This document shows, one piece after another, positions 38,891 through 48,324 of a DNA stretch of 64,000 bases; within the stretch, counting starts at the first letter, position 1; each line of letters opens with the position of its first letter. The notes under the pieces are model-generated. The model made no database searches. It saw only the letters and a program-made list of their open reading frames with translations, and had not been told where the DNA came from. The stretch spans positions 372,001 through 436,000 of the forward strand of contig NZ_CP091510.1 in NCBI RefSeq assembly GCF_022870905.1, in the 5' to 3' direction. The DNA comes from Neisseria arctica (GTDB taxonomy: Bacteria > Pseudomonadota > Gammaproteobacteria > Burkholderiales > Neisseriaceae). Both the position numbers and the translations under genes were made by a program.

Positions 38891-39063
38891 GATTTTCCTC
38901 AATACTTTGTAGATTTTTTGGCCTGGTTCATTAGTTCAGGCAGCCTGTATTTGATTGTTTATACAAGCGATTGGTTTATAAGTCTAACCTTATAAAGTTT
39001 CGGATGATTTTGCAAGCCGCTTGTTTGCTATGACCGTGATTGACCGGGATATTCGGTAGGGTG

Positions 39064-39089
39064 CTTGAATATTTTTCAGACGGCCTTAT
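39064..39089 (+). promoter_or_regulatory. Possible sigma-32 promoter of grpE overlapping an uptake sequence
   Basis: CTTGAA (39064-39069) is followed after 12 bases by GGCCTTAT (39082-39089). The spacing equals that of the dnaK promoter (CTTGAA-N12-CCCCTTAT). The -10 part is weak and overlaps the uptake word TTCAGACGGCCT. Confidence 0.4.
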
Positions 39090-39140
39090 ATAGGTAAAGA
39101 TAATTTATATTGAAAGACTGTTGGATACAGGATATCGAAA

Positions 39141-39698
39141 ATGAGCGAACAAAATACCCATACCGAAGAGAATATCGACAATGCAGCCGCTCCGGAGACA
39201 GCCGAAGCAGATGCTCAAGAGCAAGCCGTACCGCCTACATACGAAGAATTGCAGGCACGCGTAGAAGAGCTGGAGGGCATGCTGAAAGACGAGCAACTTC
39301 GCAGTTTGGCCAATGAGCAAAATTTGCGCCGCCGTCATGTTGAAGAAATCCAATCGGCACACAAATTCGCCGGCCAGAAATTCGCTACCGAAATGCTGCC
39401 CGTGAAAGATTATTTGGAGATGGCGCTGCTGGATCAAAGCGGTAATTTCGATGCCCTTAAAATGGGCGTTCAGATGACGCTGACCGAGCTGCAAAAAGCT
39501 TTCGACAACACTCAAATCACCGAAATCACCCCTCAGGCCGGAGAAAAACTCGATCCGCACCGTCATCAGGCTATGCAGGCGGTAGAGAGCGAGCAGGAGC
39601 CTAATACCATCGTGAGCGTTATGAAAAAAGGTTATGCCTTAAACGAACGCGTATTGCGCCCAGCTATGGTTGTGGTCGCAAAAACTACTGAAGAGTAA
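39141..39698 (+). CDS. grpE: Nucleotide exchange factor GrpE
   Basis: This 185-residue co-chaperone releases ADP from DnaK. An acidic N-terminus (about 1-35) leads into a long helix (EELQARVEELEGMLKDEQLRSLANEQNLRRRHVEEI) and a C-terminal beta domain with the GrpE signature (LDPHRHQAMQAVESEQEPNTIVSVMKKGYALNERVLRPAMVVVAK). A possible heat-shock promoter lies upstream. An unrelated small gene separates it from dnaK. Confidence 0.97.
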   Translation: MSEQNTHTEENIDNAAAPETAEADAQEQAVPPTYEELQARVEELEGMLKDEQLRSLANEQNLRRRHVEEIQSAHKFAGQKFATEMLPVKDYLEMALLDQSGNFDALKMGVQMTLTELQKAFDNTQITEITPQAGEKLDPHRHQAMQAVESEQEPNTIVSVMKKGYALNERVLRPAMVVVAKTTEE

Positions 39699-39706
39699 AG
39701 TTTAAA

Positions 39707-40111
39707 ATGAGTAAATATAACAAACGGTATGAATATTCTTTCAACGACTGGGTACAAGATAATTTTACTGAGTTTTTGCCAGATTATGTCGAAGTAAGTA
39801 CAGGCGATTATGGATGTCAAGGTGGTTCTTTGGATAGCGAAGAGTTTGAACGCATTGATGTCATTGATTACAAAGAAGGTGAAAATTGTATCCAGTTCAC
39901 CTTTAAATTATTTGTTAATGCTAACGTGAGTGGTGAGGTTGGTGGCTTTCATGAACCTAATGAGCCAGATAATATGTTTTCCGTTTTTTGTGGGATTGCT
40001 GTCAATGATTGTATAGCTATAGGCCATAAACAACATAATGATATTGAGTGGGAATTTTCAAGTAAGGGCAATTACAAGATAGAAAATTTAAGCGGAGAAT
40101 ATTTGGATTAA
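39707..40111 (+). CDS. Unknown acidic protein inserted between grpE and dnaK
   Basis: I do not recognise this 134-residue protein. It is soluble, rich in Asp/Glu/Asn and aromatic residues, with no signal peptide or membrane segment (opening MSKYNKRYEYSFNDWVQDNF; SGDYGCQGGSLDSEEFERIDV-like core; ends IENLSGEYLD). It begins eight bases after grpE and has a poor ribosome site. The gene is clearly more AT-rich than grpE and dnaK and carries no uptake sequence, suggesting acquisition. Composition and size resemble orphan immunity proteins of contact-dependent toxins, but that is a guess. Confidence 0.75.
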   Translation: MSKYNKRYEYSFNDWVQDNFTEFLPDYVEVSTGDYGCQGGSLDSEEFERIDVIDYKEGENCIQFTFKLFVNANVSGEVGGFHEPNEPDNMFSVFCGIAVNDCIAIGHKQHNDIEWEFSSKGNYKIENLSGEYLD

Positions 40112-40232
40112 GATATTTTTATTGCTATTTTCAGATACCTATGTTGGTAAAAATAGCTATCTGAAAACAAATAAAACTATATTTCTATTCAAATATTTGA
40201 TTTTGAAGTAAATAAAAAAATATCCACAGGTG

Positions 40233-40258
40233 CTTGAAAACACCGCAATCCCCCTTAT
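40233..40258 (+). promoter_or_regulatory. Sigma-32 (RpoH) type promoter of dnaK
   Basis: CTTGAA at 40233-40238, a 12-base spacer and CCCCTTAT at 40251-40258 match the heat-shock consensus CTTGAA-N11-15-CCCCATNT well. The leader is about 75 bases. It gives dnaK its own heat-shock start separate from grpE. Confidence 0.75.
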
Positions 40259-40339
40259 CTTGCATAACAATGCTGGGCACCGTGCTAGAAACAGCAAGTA
40301 GCCCCAAAGAATTATTCAATCATTAAGGAGCTATAAATC

Positions 40340-42265
40340 ATGGCAAAAGTAATCGGTATTGACTTAGGTACAACCAACTCTTGTTTGGCTATTTCGGAAA
40401 ACGGCCAAACTAAAGTGATCGAGAATGCCGAAGGCGCACGTACCACCCCGTCAATCATCGCTTATTTGGACGGTGGTGAAATCTTGGTCGGCGCACCGGC
40501 CAAGCGTCAAGCCGTAACCAATGCAAAAAATACTATTTATGCCGCCAAACGATTGATCGGCCATAAATTCGAAGATAAAGAAGTACAAAAAGACATTGAC
40601 TTGATGCCTTTCGAAATCATCAAAGCCGCCAATGGCGACGCTTGGGTGAAAGCACAAGGTAAAGAGCTGTCTCCGCCGCAAGTATCTGCCGAAGTATTGC
40701 GCAAAATGAAAGAGGCCGCCGAAGCTTACTTGGGTGAGAAAGTAACCGAAGCCGTGATTACCGTACCGGCTTACTTCAATGACAGCCAACGTCAGGCAAC
40801 TAAAGATGCCGGCCGTATCGCCGGCTTGGATGTGAAACGTATCATCAACGAACCGACGGCCGCAGCATTGGCGTTCGGTATGGATAAAGGCGACAACAAA
40901 GACCGTAAAATCGCCGTGTACGACTTGGGTGGCGGTACTTTCGATATTTCCATTATCGAAATCGCCAATGTGGATGGCGACAAACAATTCGAAGTATTGG
41001 CTACCAACGGTGATACTTTCTTGGGCGGTGAAGACTTCGACCAACGTTTGATCGACTACATCATTACCGAGTTCAAAAAAGAACAAGGTATTGATTTGAA
41101 ACAAGACGTAATGGCTCTACAACGCTTGAAAGAAGCTGCAGAGAAAGCCAAAATCGAATTGTCGAGCGGTCAGCAAACCGAAATCAACCTGCCTTACATC
41201 ACTATGGATGCGACCGGCCCGAAACATTTGGCGATGAAAATCACCCGTGCCAAGTTCGAAAGCCTGGTAGAAGATTTGATTGAACGTTCTATCGAGCCTT
41301 GCCGTATTGCTTTGAAAGATGCGGGCTTGAGCGCAAGCGAAATCGACGACGTGATTTTGGTGGGCGGTCAAACCCGTATGCCGAAAGTACAGGAAGCCGT
41401 AAAAGCCTTCTTCGGTAAAGAGCCGCGTAAAGATGTGAACCCCGATGAAGCGGTAGCCGTAGGTGCTGCGATTCAGGGCGAAGTATTGGGCGGCGGCCGC
41501 AGCGACGTATTGCTGTTGGACGTAACCCCCTTGTCGCTCGGTATCGAAACTATGGGCGGTGTGATGACCAAGCTGATTCAGAAAAACACCACTATTCCGA
41601 CCAAGGCTTCACAAACTTTCTCGACTGCCGAAGATAACCAAAGCGCGGTAACCATCCATGTGTTGCAAGGTGAGCGTGAGCGTGCCTCTGCCAATAAATC
41701 GCTGGGTAACTTTAACTTGGGCGATATTGCACCGGCTCCGCGCGGCGTACCGCAAATCGAAGTAACATTCGATATTGATGCTAACGGTATCTTGCACGTG
41801 TCTGCCAAAGACAAAGGTACCGGTAAAGAAGCCAAGATTACCATTCAAGGTTCTTCCGGTTTGAGCGAGGAAGAAATCGAACGCATGGTGAAAGATGCGG
41901 AGGCCAATGCCGAGGAAGATAAAAAGCTGACTGAGCTGGTAGCTTCACGCAATCAGGCCGAAGCATTGATTCACTCGGTGAAAAAATCACTGGCTGATTA
42001 CGGCGACAAACTGGATGCCGATGAGAAAGCTAAAATCGAAGATGCTTTGAAAGCTGCAGAAGAAGCCGTAAAAGGCGAGGACAAAGCTGATATCGATGCC
42101 AAGGCCGAAGCATTGGGTACTGCCAGCCAAAAACTGGGTGAGCTGGTTTATGCTCAAGCCCAAGCGGAAGCCCAAGCAGCTGAAAGCGGCGCACAAGCCG
42201 ACGGTAAGAAAGACGATGATGTCGTTGACGCCGAGTTTGAAGAAGTGAAAGACAAAAAAGACTAA
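40340..42265 (+). CDS. dnaK: Chaperone protein DnaK (Hsp70)
   Basis: This 641-residue chaperone begins with the ATPase signature [25 protein letters not shown] and [14 protein letters not shown] complete the Hsp70 triad. The linker [16 protein letters not shown] leads into the substrate-binding domain, and the lid ends in the EEVKDKKD tail. AAGGAG is nine bases before the ATG. Expression is probably heat-inducible. dnaJ is not in the window. Confidence 0.99.
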   Translation: MAKVIGIDLGTTNSCLAISENGQTKVIENAEGARTTPSIIAYLDGGEILVGAPAKRQAVTNAKNTIYAAKRLIGHKFEDKEVQKDIDLMPFEIIKAANGDAWVKAQGKELSPPQVSAEVLRKMKEAAEAYLGEKVTEAVITVPAYFNDSQRQATKDAGRIAGLDVKRIINEPTAAALAFGMDKGDNKDRKIAVYDLGGGTFDISIIEIANVDGDKQFEVLATNGDTFLGGEDFDQRLIDYIITEFKKEQGIDLKQDVMALQRLKEAAEKAKIELSSGQQTEINLPYITMDATGPKHLAMKITRAKFESLVEDLIERSIEPCRIALKDAGLSASEIDDVILVGGQTRMPKVQEAVKAFFGKEPRKDVNPDEAVAVGAAIQGEVLGGGRSDVLLLDVTPLSLGIETMGGVMTKLIQKNTTIPTKASQTFSTAEDNQSAVTIHVLQGERERASANKSLGNFNLGDIAPAPRGVPQIEVTFDIDANGILHVSAKDKGTGKEAKITIQGSSGLSEEEIERMVKDAEANAEEDKKLTELVASRNQAEALIHSVKKSLADYGDKLDADEKAKIEDALKAAEEAVKGEDKADIDAKAEALGTASQKLGELVYAQAQAEAQAAESGAQADGKKDDDVVDAEFEEVKDKKD

Positions 42266-42286
42266 TTGTGTTTAGTTCTTAGTGTA

Positions 42287-42316
42287 AAAAGCACCGCATA
42301 TAGTTGCGGTGCTTTT
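42287..42316 (+). terminator. Terminator of dnaK
   Basis: AAAAGCACCGCA pairs with TGCGGTGCTTTT across ATAGT, followed by T residues. Confidence 0.92.
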
Positions 42317-42340
42317 TTATATTCGGATCATTCGTTGATA

Positions 42341-42376
42341 TCAAATGCCGTCTGAAAACTTTCAGACGGCATTTGA
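42341..42376. terminator. Second hairpin after dnaK (paired AT-type uptake sequences)
   Basis: TCAAATGCCGTCTGAAA and TTTCAGACGGCATTTGA form a 17 bp stem. It acts as backup terminator and uptake signal. Confidence 0.75.
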
Positions 42377-42530
42377 TTCAATATTATGTAACCGGAAAGA
42401 ATTGCTTAAGATTTATCAGAATGTGCTACTTGTTATTTCAGTTGATTGTTGTAAATCAAGAGAGGGTTCAAACCTGATGTTTTCTAGTGCGATATAAACG
42501 GCAAAGCATTTATTGTCCGTTTAGGGAGAA

Positions 42531-42559
42531 AAAGGCCGTCTGAACTTCAGACGGCCTTT
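42531..42559 (-). terminator. Hairpin downstream of ackA (paired AG-type uptake sequences)
   Basis: AAAGGCCGTCTGAA and TTCAGACGGCCTTT face each other almost without a loop, about 60 bases beyond the ackA stop; the A run gives a U tail on the minus strand. Confidence 0.78.
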
Positions 42560-42620
42560 GAATTTTAACTGCCAAAATATAGGTAAACGGCAAAAAGTTC
42601 GTTATCGAACTATCAACTGC

Positions 42621-43886
42621 TTAGTTTCCCAATCCGGAAAGCTGACGGGTATCGAAGGCAATCATGCGTTCTTCGTTAGTCGGCACAACCATCGCACAAG
42701 GCATACTGCCTGCTTGTGTGATGATACCGGCCTTGCCGAAACGTGTGGCTTCATTGGCTGCTTCGTCAAGTTTCAGACCCAGAATGCCGAGGTATCCGAT
42801 GGTTTTGGCACGGATCAGGCTTGAGTTTTCACCTATACCGCCGGTGAATACGAGCGCATCCAAGCGACCGGTGGCAACGCTCATGGCGGCAATGTATTTG
42901 GCTAAGCGGTAAGCGGTGATTTCTAAGGCCAATTTCGCCCCTTCGTGTCCTTCGGCGGCTGCTTCCTGAATAGTGCGCATGTCGTTCGATAGCTCGGAGA
43001 TGCCCAGCAGTCCCGATTTTTTATTCAGCATATCGTTCACTTCTTTTGCGCTCAAACCGGTGGCCGCTTCAATAAAGGTGAATGCGCCGGGATCAATATC
43101 GCCGCTGCGCGTACCCATTACCAAACCTTCCAGAGGAGTCAGGCCCATGCTGGTATCTTTTGATTCTCCGCCCAAAATAGCGGCAACCGACGCACCATTA
43201 CCCAGGTGTGCAACGATTAGGGCAGTGTCTTTCAAATCTTTGCCAAGCATATCGGCTGCTTCTTGGGCAACGTAGCGGTAGCTTGTACCGTGAAAGCCGT
43301 AGCGGCGCAATCCGTATTTGTGATAGAGCTCGCGCGGAACGGCATAGGTGTAGGCATGTTCGGGCATGGTTTGGTGGAATGCAGTATCGAATACGCCGAC
43401 ATTGGGCAGACCAGGGAAAATAGTGCGGGCGGCTTCGATACCGGTGAGGTTGGCGGGATTGTGTAACGGTGCCAGGGGAATACATTCTTCCAATGTGGCA
43501 ATGACGTCGTCAGTCAGCAACACCGAAGCGGAATATTTTTCTCCGCCGTGTACGACGCGGTGGCCGATGGCCGCAACCAAGCTTTGCAGGTCATGGGATT
43601 TTAATTCTTCCAATAGCGCTTCTACGGCACCGGTATGGTCGTTCTTTTCGCCTAATTCAACGCGGTGTTTTTCGCCGGCATGACGTCCGATAAACCATGA
43701 ATCGCGGTCGGCAGGAAGGGCTTTCGGATTATCAGCATAGCTGAAGGTGATATAAGCATCGGGAGTAGTTAGCTTTTCGGCTAAACAGCTGAGAACCAGT
43801 TCGCCGTGTTCGCTATCGAGCAGAGCGCCTTTGAGGGACGAGCTGCCGCAGTTTAAGACCAAAATCATTTTGGGATTGGCTTGCAT
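42621..43886 (-). CDS. ackA: Acetate kinase
   Basis: This 421-residue enzyme interconverts acetyl-phosphate and acetate, making ATP. It can also act on propionyl-phosphate. The acetokinase signature ILVLNCGSSSLKGAL is at the N-terminus and IGHRVVHGGEKYS follows; TGGIGENSSLIRA is near the end. The ATG at 43886 has AAAGGAG nine bases upstream; the frame open to 43976 is not part of the family. It lies downstream of prpF, but a terminator separates them. Confidence 0.97.
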   Translation of the reverse strand: MQANPKMILVLNCGSSSLKGALLDSEHGELVLSCLAEKLTTPDAYITFSYADNPKALPADRDSWFIGRHAGEKHRVELGEKNDHTGAVEALLEELKSHDLQSLVAAIGHRVVHGGEKYSASVLLTDDVIATLEECIPLAPLHNPANLTGIEAARTIFPGLPNVGVFDTAFHQTMPEHAYTYAVPRELYHKYGLRRYGFHGTSYRYVAQEAADMLGKDLKDTALIVAHLGNGASVAAILGGESKDTSMGLTPLEGLVMGTRSGDIDPGAFTFIEAATGLSAKEVNDMLNKKSGLLGISELSNDMRTIQEAAAEGHEGAKLALEITAYRLAKYIAAMSVATGRLDALVFTGGIGENSSLIRAKTIGYLGILGLKLDEAANEATRFGKAGIITQAGSMPCAMVVPTNEERMIAFDTRQLSGLGN

Positions 43887-44091
43887 TTGATATTTCTCCT
43901 TTGTGGTTTTTCTTGTGTAGTGCAATGTAATTGAAGAAGATGAGGTTGTGAAATTATTTCTGTGGATTGCTGCCATCAGAAAAATTGATAGAGGTTGTCG
44001 GTTTGGAAGATAAAAGGGATATTTACAAGCGTATGAATATCAATAAGATATTTTAAGATGGTAAATTTGGCCGAACGGTTAAGCTTTATGA

Positions 44092-44121
44092 AAAACGGCT
44101 CTACATAAGCAGAGCCGTTTT
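44092..44121 (-). terminator. Terminator of prpF
   Basis: AAAACGGCTCT pairs with AGAGCCGTTTT across an eight-base loop. A single uptake sequence (TTCAGACGGCCT) is attached to its right edge, outside the stem. Confidence 0.85.
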
Positions 44122-44129
44122 CAGACGGC

Positions 44130-45323
44130 CTATTTCTGATTAGGGTCGGGTATGCGGACAAAGCCTTCCATAATGATGCGTGCACTACGGCTCATGATGG
44201 CTTTGGTAACCGTCCATTCGCCGTTGCGTTCAACAGCTTGCGCACCGACGCGCAGCGTACCCGAAGGGTGGCCGAAGCGTACAGCCTCGTGGTTGCCTCC
44301 GCCTGCCGCCGCATTCACTAAAGTACCGGGAATTGCGGCGGCCGTGCCGATGGCAACGGCAGCGGTTCCCATCATGGCGTGGTGCAGCTTGCCCATGCTT
44401 AAAGCGCGAACCAGCAGGTCGACCTCCGCTGCCGCTACGTTTTTACCGCTGGAAGCTTTATAGCTTTGCGGCGGTGCGACAAAGGCGATTTTAGGTGTGT
44501 GTTGGCGGGTGGCGGCTTCGGAAAGATCTTGAATCAACCCCATTTTTAATGCCGCATGGGCACGGATGTTTTCGAAGCGGGCTAAGGCCTCCGGGTCGTT
44601 GTTAATATCATCTTGCAACTCGGTACCGGTATAGCCGATATCGGCGGCGTTGACAAAAACAGTGGGAATGCCGGCATTGATTAAAGTAGCTTTGAAAGTA
44701 CCAACTCCGGGTACTTCAAGGTCGTCAACCAAATTTCCGGTTGGGAACATGGCTCCGCCGTCTTCTCCGTCATCTGCAGGGTCGATAAATTCGAGTTGGA
44801 TTTCTGCGGCGGGGAAGGTTACGCCGTCTAGTTCGAAATCGCCGGTTTCCTGTACTTCGCCGTTACAAACGGGAACATGAGCCACAATGGTTTTTTGAAT
44901 ATTCGCCTGCCAGATCGTAACCGTACAGATGCCGTCTGAAGCGATGCGCTCGGGCGGAATAAAGCCCGCATGAATGGCAAATGCGCCTACGGCGGCGGAA
45001 AGGTTGCCGCAATTGCCGCTCCAGTCGACAAACGGTTTGTCGATAGAAACTTGACCGAACAAATAATCGACATCATGACCGGGGCGTGAAGATTTGCTGA
45101 GGATTACGGCTTTGCTGGTAGACGAACTGGCATTACCCAAACCGTCTATCTGCTTGCCGTAAGGATCGGGGCTGCCGAGTATGCGCAAAAGGATGTTGTC
45201 GCGCGCAGCACCTGCCGTGCGTGCTGCTTCGGGTAAATCCTCGAGTTTGAAAAATACGCCTTTAGAGGTGCCGCCGCGCATATAGGTGGCGGGTATTTTG
45301 ATCTGCGGGGGAAAGTGGTTCAT
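44130..45323 (-). CDS. prpF: 2-methylaconitate cis-trans isomerase PrpF
   Basis: This 397-residue protein has the diaminopimelate-epimerase-like fold of PrpF: PATYMRGGTSKGVFF at the N-terminus, WSGNCGNLSAAVGAFAI around the first catalytic Cys and HAMMGTAAVAIGTAAAIPGTLV near the C-terminus. PrpF isomerises trans-2-methylaconitate made by AcnD so that the methylcitrate cycle can oxidise propionate. prpB, prpC and acnD are not in this window. The start at 45323 has AAGGAAACC upstream. Confidence 0.95.
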   Translation of the reverse strand: MNHFPPQIKIPATYMRGGTSKGVFFKLEDLPEAARTAGAARDNILLRILGSPDPYGKQIDGLGNASSSTSKAVILSKSSRPGHDVDYLFGQVSIDKPFVDWSGNCGNLSAAVGAFAIHAGFIPPERIASDGICTVTIWQANIQKTIVAHVPVCNGEVQETGDFELDGVTFPAAEIQLEFIDPADDGEDGGAMFPTGNLVDDLEVPGVGTFKATLINAGIPTVFVNAADIGYTGTELQDDINNDPEALARFENIRAHAALKMGLIQDLSEAATRQHTPKIAFVAPPQSYKASSGKNVAAAEVDLLVRALSMGKLHHAMMGTAAVAIGTAAAIPGTLVNAAAGGGNHEAVRFGHPSGTLRVGAQAVERNGEWTVTKAIMSRSARIIMEGFVRIPDPNQK

Positions 45324-45599
45324 GATTTGGTTTCCTTTGTAAATCATTTTCTTATGGTTTGTTGCAGAGATTATTTTAGCGTTAATGTTTCCGGAGGCAT
45401 AGAGGGTGGGAAATTTTGCCGGGATTTTTACCATATGGAGGCGGCTTGATTGCAAAAGGTTGGGCGGCAGGCAGTTTCAGCCGGTTGGCATGGCGCGGTT
45501 TTATTAGAATAAACATTCTTTTGCAGGTTAAGGATTTATTAGGTAATCGTGATATGATGGCGGATATTTTATGAAATGGTGATTGGTAAAGGAGAAACC

Positions 45600-46730
45600 A
45601 TGTCTGCACCCCAAGCCGTATTGAGCGGCACCGGCTTGTTCACCCCGTCTAACGCGATCAGCAACGATGAGCTGGTGGCAACTTTTAACCGCTATGTTGC
45701 GGCCTTTAATGAACGGCATGCCGATGAAATTGCCGCTGGCACAATGGAGCCTTTGGCTGAATCAAGCAGTGAATTTATTGAAAAGGCATCCGGTATCAAA
45801 AGCCGTTTCGTATTGGATAAAGAAGGCATTTTGAATCCTGATATCATGTGTCCGCAGTTTCCCAAGCGTAGCAACGAAGAGTTGTCGGTACAGGCCGAAA
45901 TGGGCGTTGCCGCAGCTAAAGAGGCACTGGAAAACGCCGGCGTAGAAGCTGCCGATATCGATATGGTGTTGGTAGCCAATTCCAATATGCAGCGCGCTTA
46001 TCCCGCTATGGCGGTAGAAATTCAGACGGCCTTGGGCTGCGGTGGCTTTGCTTTTGATATGAATGTTGCCTGTTCGTCGGCTACATTCGCTCTGCAAACG
46101 GCAGCCGATGCGGTGAAAAGCGGCTCGGCTTCGCGCGTATTGATTGTGAATGCGGAAATTTGCTCGGCGCATTTGAATTTCCGCGAACGCGACAGCCACT
46201 TTATCTTTGGAGATGCCGCTACGGCGATGGTGGTTGTTCGAGATGACCTGGCCCGGGAGGGGCAGGGATTCCGTATTGTCGGAACGAAGTTGTGGACCCA
46301 GTTTTCTAATAATATCCGCAATAATTTCGGTTTTATCAACCGTTGTGAAATGGATGCCGATCCGATGGCGGCGGATAAATTGTTTGTACAAAACGGGCGT
46401 AAGGTATTTAAAGAAGTTTGCCCTGCAGTGGGTGAACATATTGTTGCCCATTTGGCCGAAAATCAAATCAAACCGCAAAATGTAGCGCGTTTTTGGCTGC
46501 ATCAGGCAAACCGTACTATGAACGAATTAATCAGCCGCCGTGTATTGGGTCGTGACGCAAGCGCAGAAGAAGCGCCGATTATTCTTGATCGCTATGCCAA
46601 TACCAGCTCTGCCGGATCCGTGATTGCATTGCATCTTCATCATGCGGACCTGCCGACCGGCAGTATCGGTGTGTTGTCCAGCTTCGGAGCGGGTTATTCT
46701 ATCGGTTCGGTAATTTTGGAAAAACGTTAA
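45600..46730 (+). CDS. Beta-ketoacyl-ACP synthase III-like protein (FabH-like)
   Basis: This 376-residue thiolase-fold enzyme has the KAS III triad Cys158 (MNVACSSATFAL), His301 (FWLHQANRTMNE) and Asn334 (YANTSSAGS). It is about 60 residues longer than E. coli FabH, with an insertion near the start (residues about 24-60). Such long FabH-like proteins occur in Neisseria and may use medium-chain or special acyl donors. AAAGGAG precedes the ATG. It is divergent from prpF and not beside other fab genes, so its role in bulk fatty-acid initiation is uncertain. Confidence 0.88.
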   Translation: MSAPQAVLSGTGLFTPSNAISNDELVATFNRYVAAFNERHADEIAAGTMEPLAESSSEFIEKASGIKSRFVLDKEGILNPDIMCPQFPKRSNEELSVQAEMGVAAAKEALENAGVEAADIDMVLVANSNMQRAYPAMAVEIQTALGCGGFAFDMNVACSSATFALQTAADAVKSGSASRVLIVNAEICSAHLNFRERDSHFIFGDAATAMVVVRDDLAREGQGFRIVGTKLWTQFSNNIRNNFGFINRCEMDADPMAADKLFVQNGRKVFKEVCPAVGEHIVAHLAENQIKPQNVARFWLHQANRTMNELISRRVLGRDASAEEAPIILDRYANTSSAGSVIALHLHHADLPTGSIGVLSSFGAGYSIGSVILEKR

Positions 46731-46745
46731 ACCCTGATGTTGATA

Positions 46746-46784
46746 AGGCCGTCTGAAACTCAAAGTTTCAGACGGCCTTTTTTA
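46746..46784 (+). terminator. Terminator of the FabH-like gene
   Basis: AAGGCCGTCTGAAAC pairs with GTTTCAGACGGCCTT around a five-base loop, then a T run. Paired AG-type uptake sequences with a full terminator layout. Confidence 0.88.
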
Positions 46785-46877
46785 TTGTTTCGATGCGGCT
46801 TAAAGCAGATTCGGGATTTTGTCTGAAATTGTATGCAAATCTATATATTTTTAGCTAAATATTTGATTTTACATTGG

Positions 46878-46907
46878 TTGACAACGCTATTTGTTTGAAT
46901 TTACTAT
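46878..46907 (+). promoter_or_regulatory. Probable sigma-70 promoter of gabT-gabD
   Basis: TTGACA at 46878-46883 and TACTAT at 46902-46907 are 18 bases apart. The leader would be about 95 bases. Confidence 0.55.
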
Positions 46908-47007
46908 CTGACGGACTATCTGGGAAAGATAAATGCGGCAGAAATGGCTTTTGCCGAAAGGTTGGTATGAATGCCGTTGAAACACATAACTAAAGGAGGG
47001 TAGGGGT

Positions 47008-48264
47008 ATGAATGATTGGCTTGAGAGAATGCGCGAGGCAATGCCTAATGGGGCAGGCGTATTATGCGATTGGTTTGCTGAAAGTGCCGACAATGCAGTC
47101 ATTGTTTCGGCAGACGGCCGTGAGTTTATCGATTTTGCAGGCGGTATCGGCGTATTAAACACAGGGCACCGCCATCCGAAAGTGACCGCTGCCGTAGCCG
47201 ATCAGCTTGACCGCTTTACCCATACGGCTTTCCAGGTCGTGCCGTACCAAAGCTATATCGAATTGGCAGAGCGCATCAATCGGTTGGTGCCGATCCAAGG
47301 TAAGGTGAAAAGCCAGTTTTTCTCTAGCGGTGCCGAGGCGGTGGAGAATGCCGTTAAAATCGCGCGCGCGTATACGAAGCGTAACGGCATTATTGCTTTT
47401 GGCGGCGCGTTTCACGGACGCACAATGATGACATTGGCACTTACCGGGAAAGTGATGCCGTATCAGGCCGATTTCGGTGCCATGCCCGCAGGTGTATTTC
47501 ATGCGCTGTATCCTGCCTCTACCCAGAATATCAGCGTTGAGGATGCCGTTAAAAGCATCAAGCGTATTTTCAAAAGCGATATCGCCCCGCATGATGTGGC
47601 GGCGATTATTTTGGAACCGGTGCAGGGTGAAGGCGGTTTTAATGTTTGCCCGCCCGAATTTATGCGTGCGGTTCGTAAGATTTGCGACGAACACGGTATC
47701 GTGATGATTGCCGACGAAGTACAGGCCGGTTTTGCGCGTACGGGCAAATTGTTTGCTATGGAACACTATGATGTACAGCCCGATATCATGACCATGGCCA
47801 AAAGTATGGCGGGCGGGTTCGTATTGAGCGGTGTATCGGGTAAGGCAGAGATTATGGACGCTCCGCGCAAAGGCGGCTTGGGCGGCACTTATGCGGGAAA
47901 TCCGTTGGGCATAGCGGCTGCTTTGGCGGTATTGGATGTGATTGAGGAAGAAAAATTATGCAATCGCTCAAAAGTTTTGGGCGAGCGGCTGACGACATTC
48001 CTAAAAGATTTGAACGCGCCTGAAATCACCGAAATCCGAGGTCTGGGATCAATGGTGGCGGTTGAATTCGGTGATGATGAAAATCCGAACGGTGAATTTG
48101 CCGCCAAAGTGCAGAAAGAGGCCATGAACCAACAATTGCTCTTACTTACATGCGGCGCCCACGGTAATGTTATCCGCTTCCTCTACCCGCTGACGATTGA
48201 AGATGATACTTTCGATAAAGGCTTGGCGGTGTTGGCACAAGCGATTTCTCGGGCACGAGGTTGA
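47008..48264 (+). CDS. gabT: 4-aminobutyrate aminotransferase
   Basis: This 418-residue class III aminotransferase moves the amino group of GABA to 2-oxoglutarate, giving succinate semialdehyde. The PLP lysine is Lys265 (MAKSMAGGF); [34 protein letters not shown] and the [11 protein letters not shown] motif match. AGGAGGGTAGGGG precedes the ATG. gabD follows after 60 bases, completing the GABA shunt to succinate. An uptake sequence lies between the two genes. Confidence 0.94.
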   Translation: MNDWLERMREAMPNGAGVLCDWFAESADNAVIVSADGREFIDFAGGIGVLNTGHRHPKVTAAVADQLDRFTHTAFQVVPYQSYIELAERINRLVPIQGKVKSQFFSSGAEAVENAVKIARAYTKRNGIIAFGGAFHGRTMMTLALTGKVMPYQADFGAMPAGVFHALYPASTQNISVEDAVKSIKRIFKSDIAPHDVAAIILEPVQGEGGFNVCPPEFMRAVRKICDEHGIVMIADEVQAGFARTGKLFAMEHYDVQPDIMTMAKSMAGGFVLSGVSGKAEIMDAPRKGGLGGTYAGNPLGIAAALAVLDVIEEEKLCNRSKVLGERLTTFLKDLNAPEITEIRGLGSMVAVEFGDDENPNGEFAAKVQKEAMNQQLLLLTCGAHGNVIRFLYPLTIEDDTFDKGLAVLAQAISRARG

Positions 48265-48270
48265 GAGCGG

Positions 48271-48282
48271 CAGGCCGTCTGA
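48271..48282 (+). repeat. Single uptake sequence between gabT and gabD
   Basis: An AGGCCGTCTGAA word stands alone here with no facing partner, so it should not stop transcription of gabD. Other isolated copies lie near 19730, 22404, 57148, 58363, 59318 and 61446. Confidence 0.8.
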
Positions 48283-48324
48283 AGCAGGCGGCGGATATAC
48301 AGATAATCAGTATGAGGAATTCAA

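Larger units (their letters stand above)
42266..42620. other. Convergent intergenic region with three hairpins
   Basis: This stretch between dnaK and ackA holds one ordinary terminator and two uptake-sequence hairpins (42341-42376 and 42531-42559). I find no gene in the 150 bases between the last two. Confidence 0.65.
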
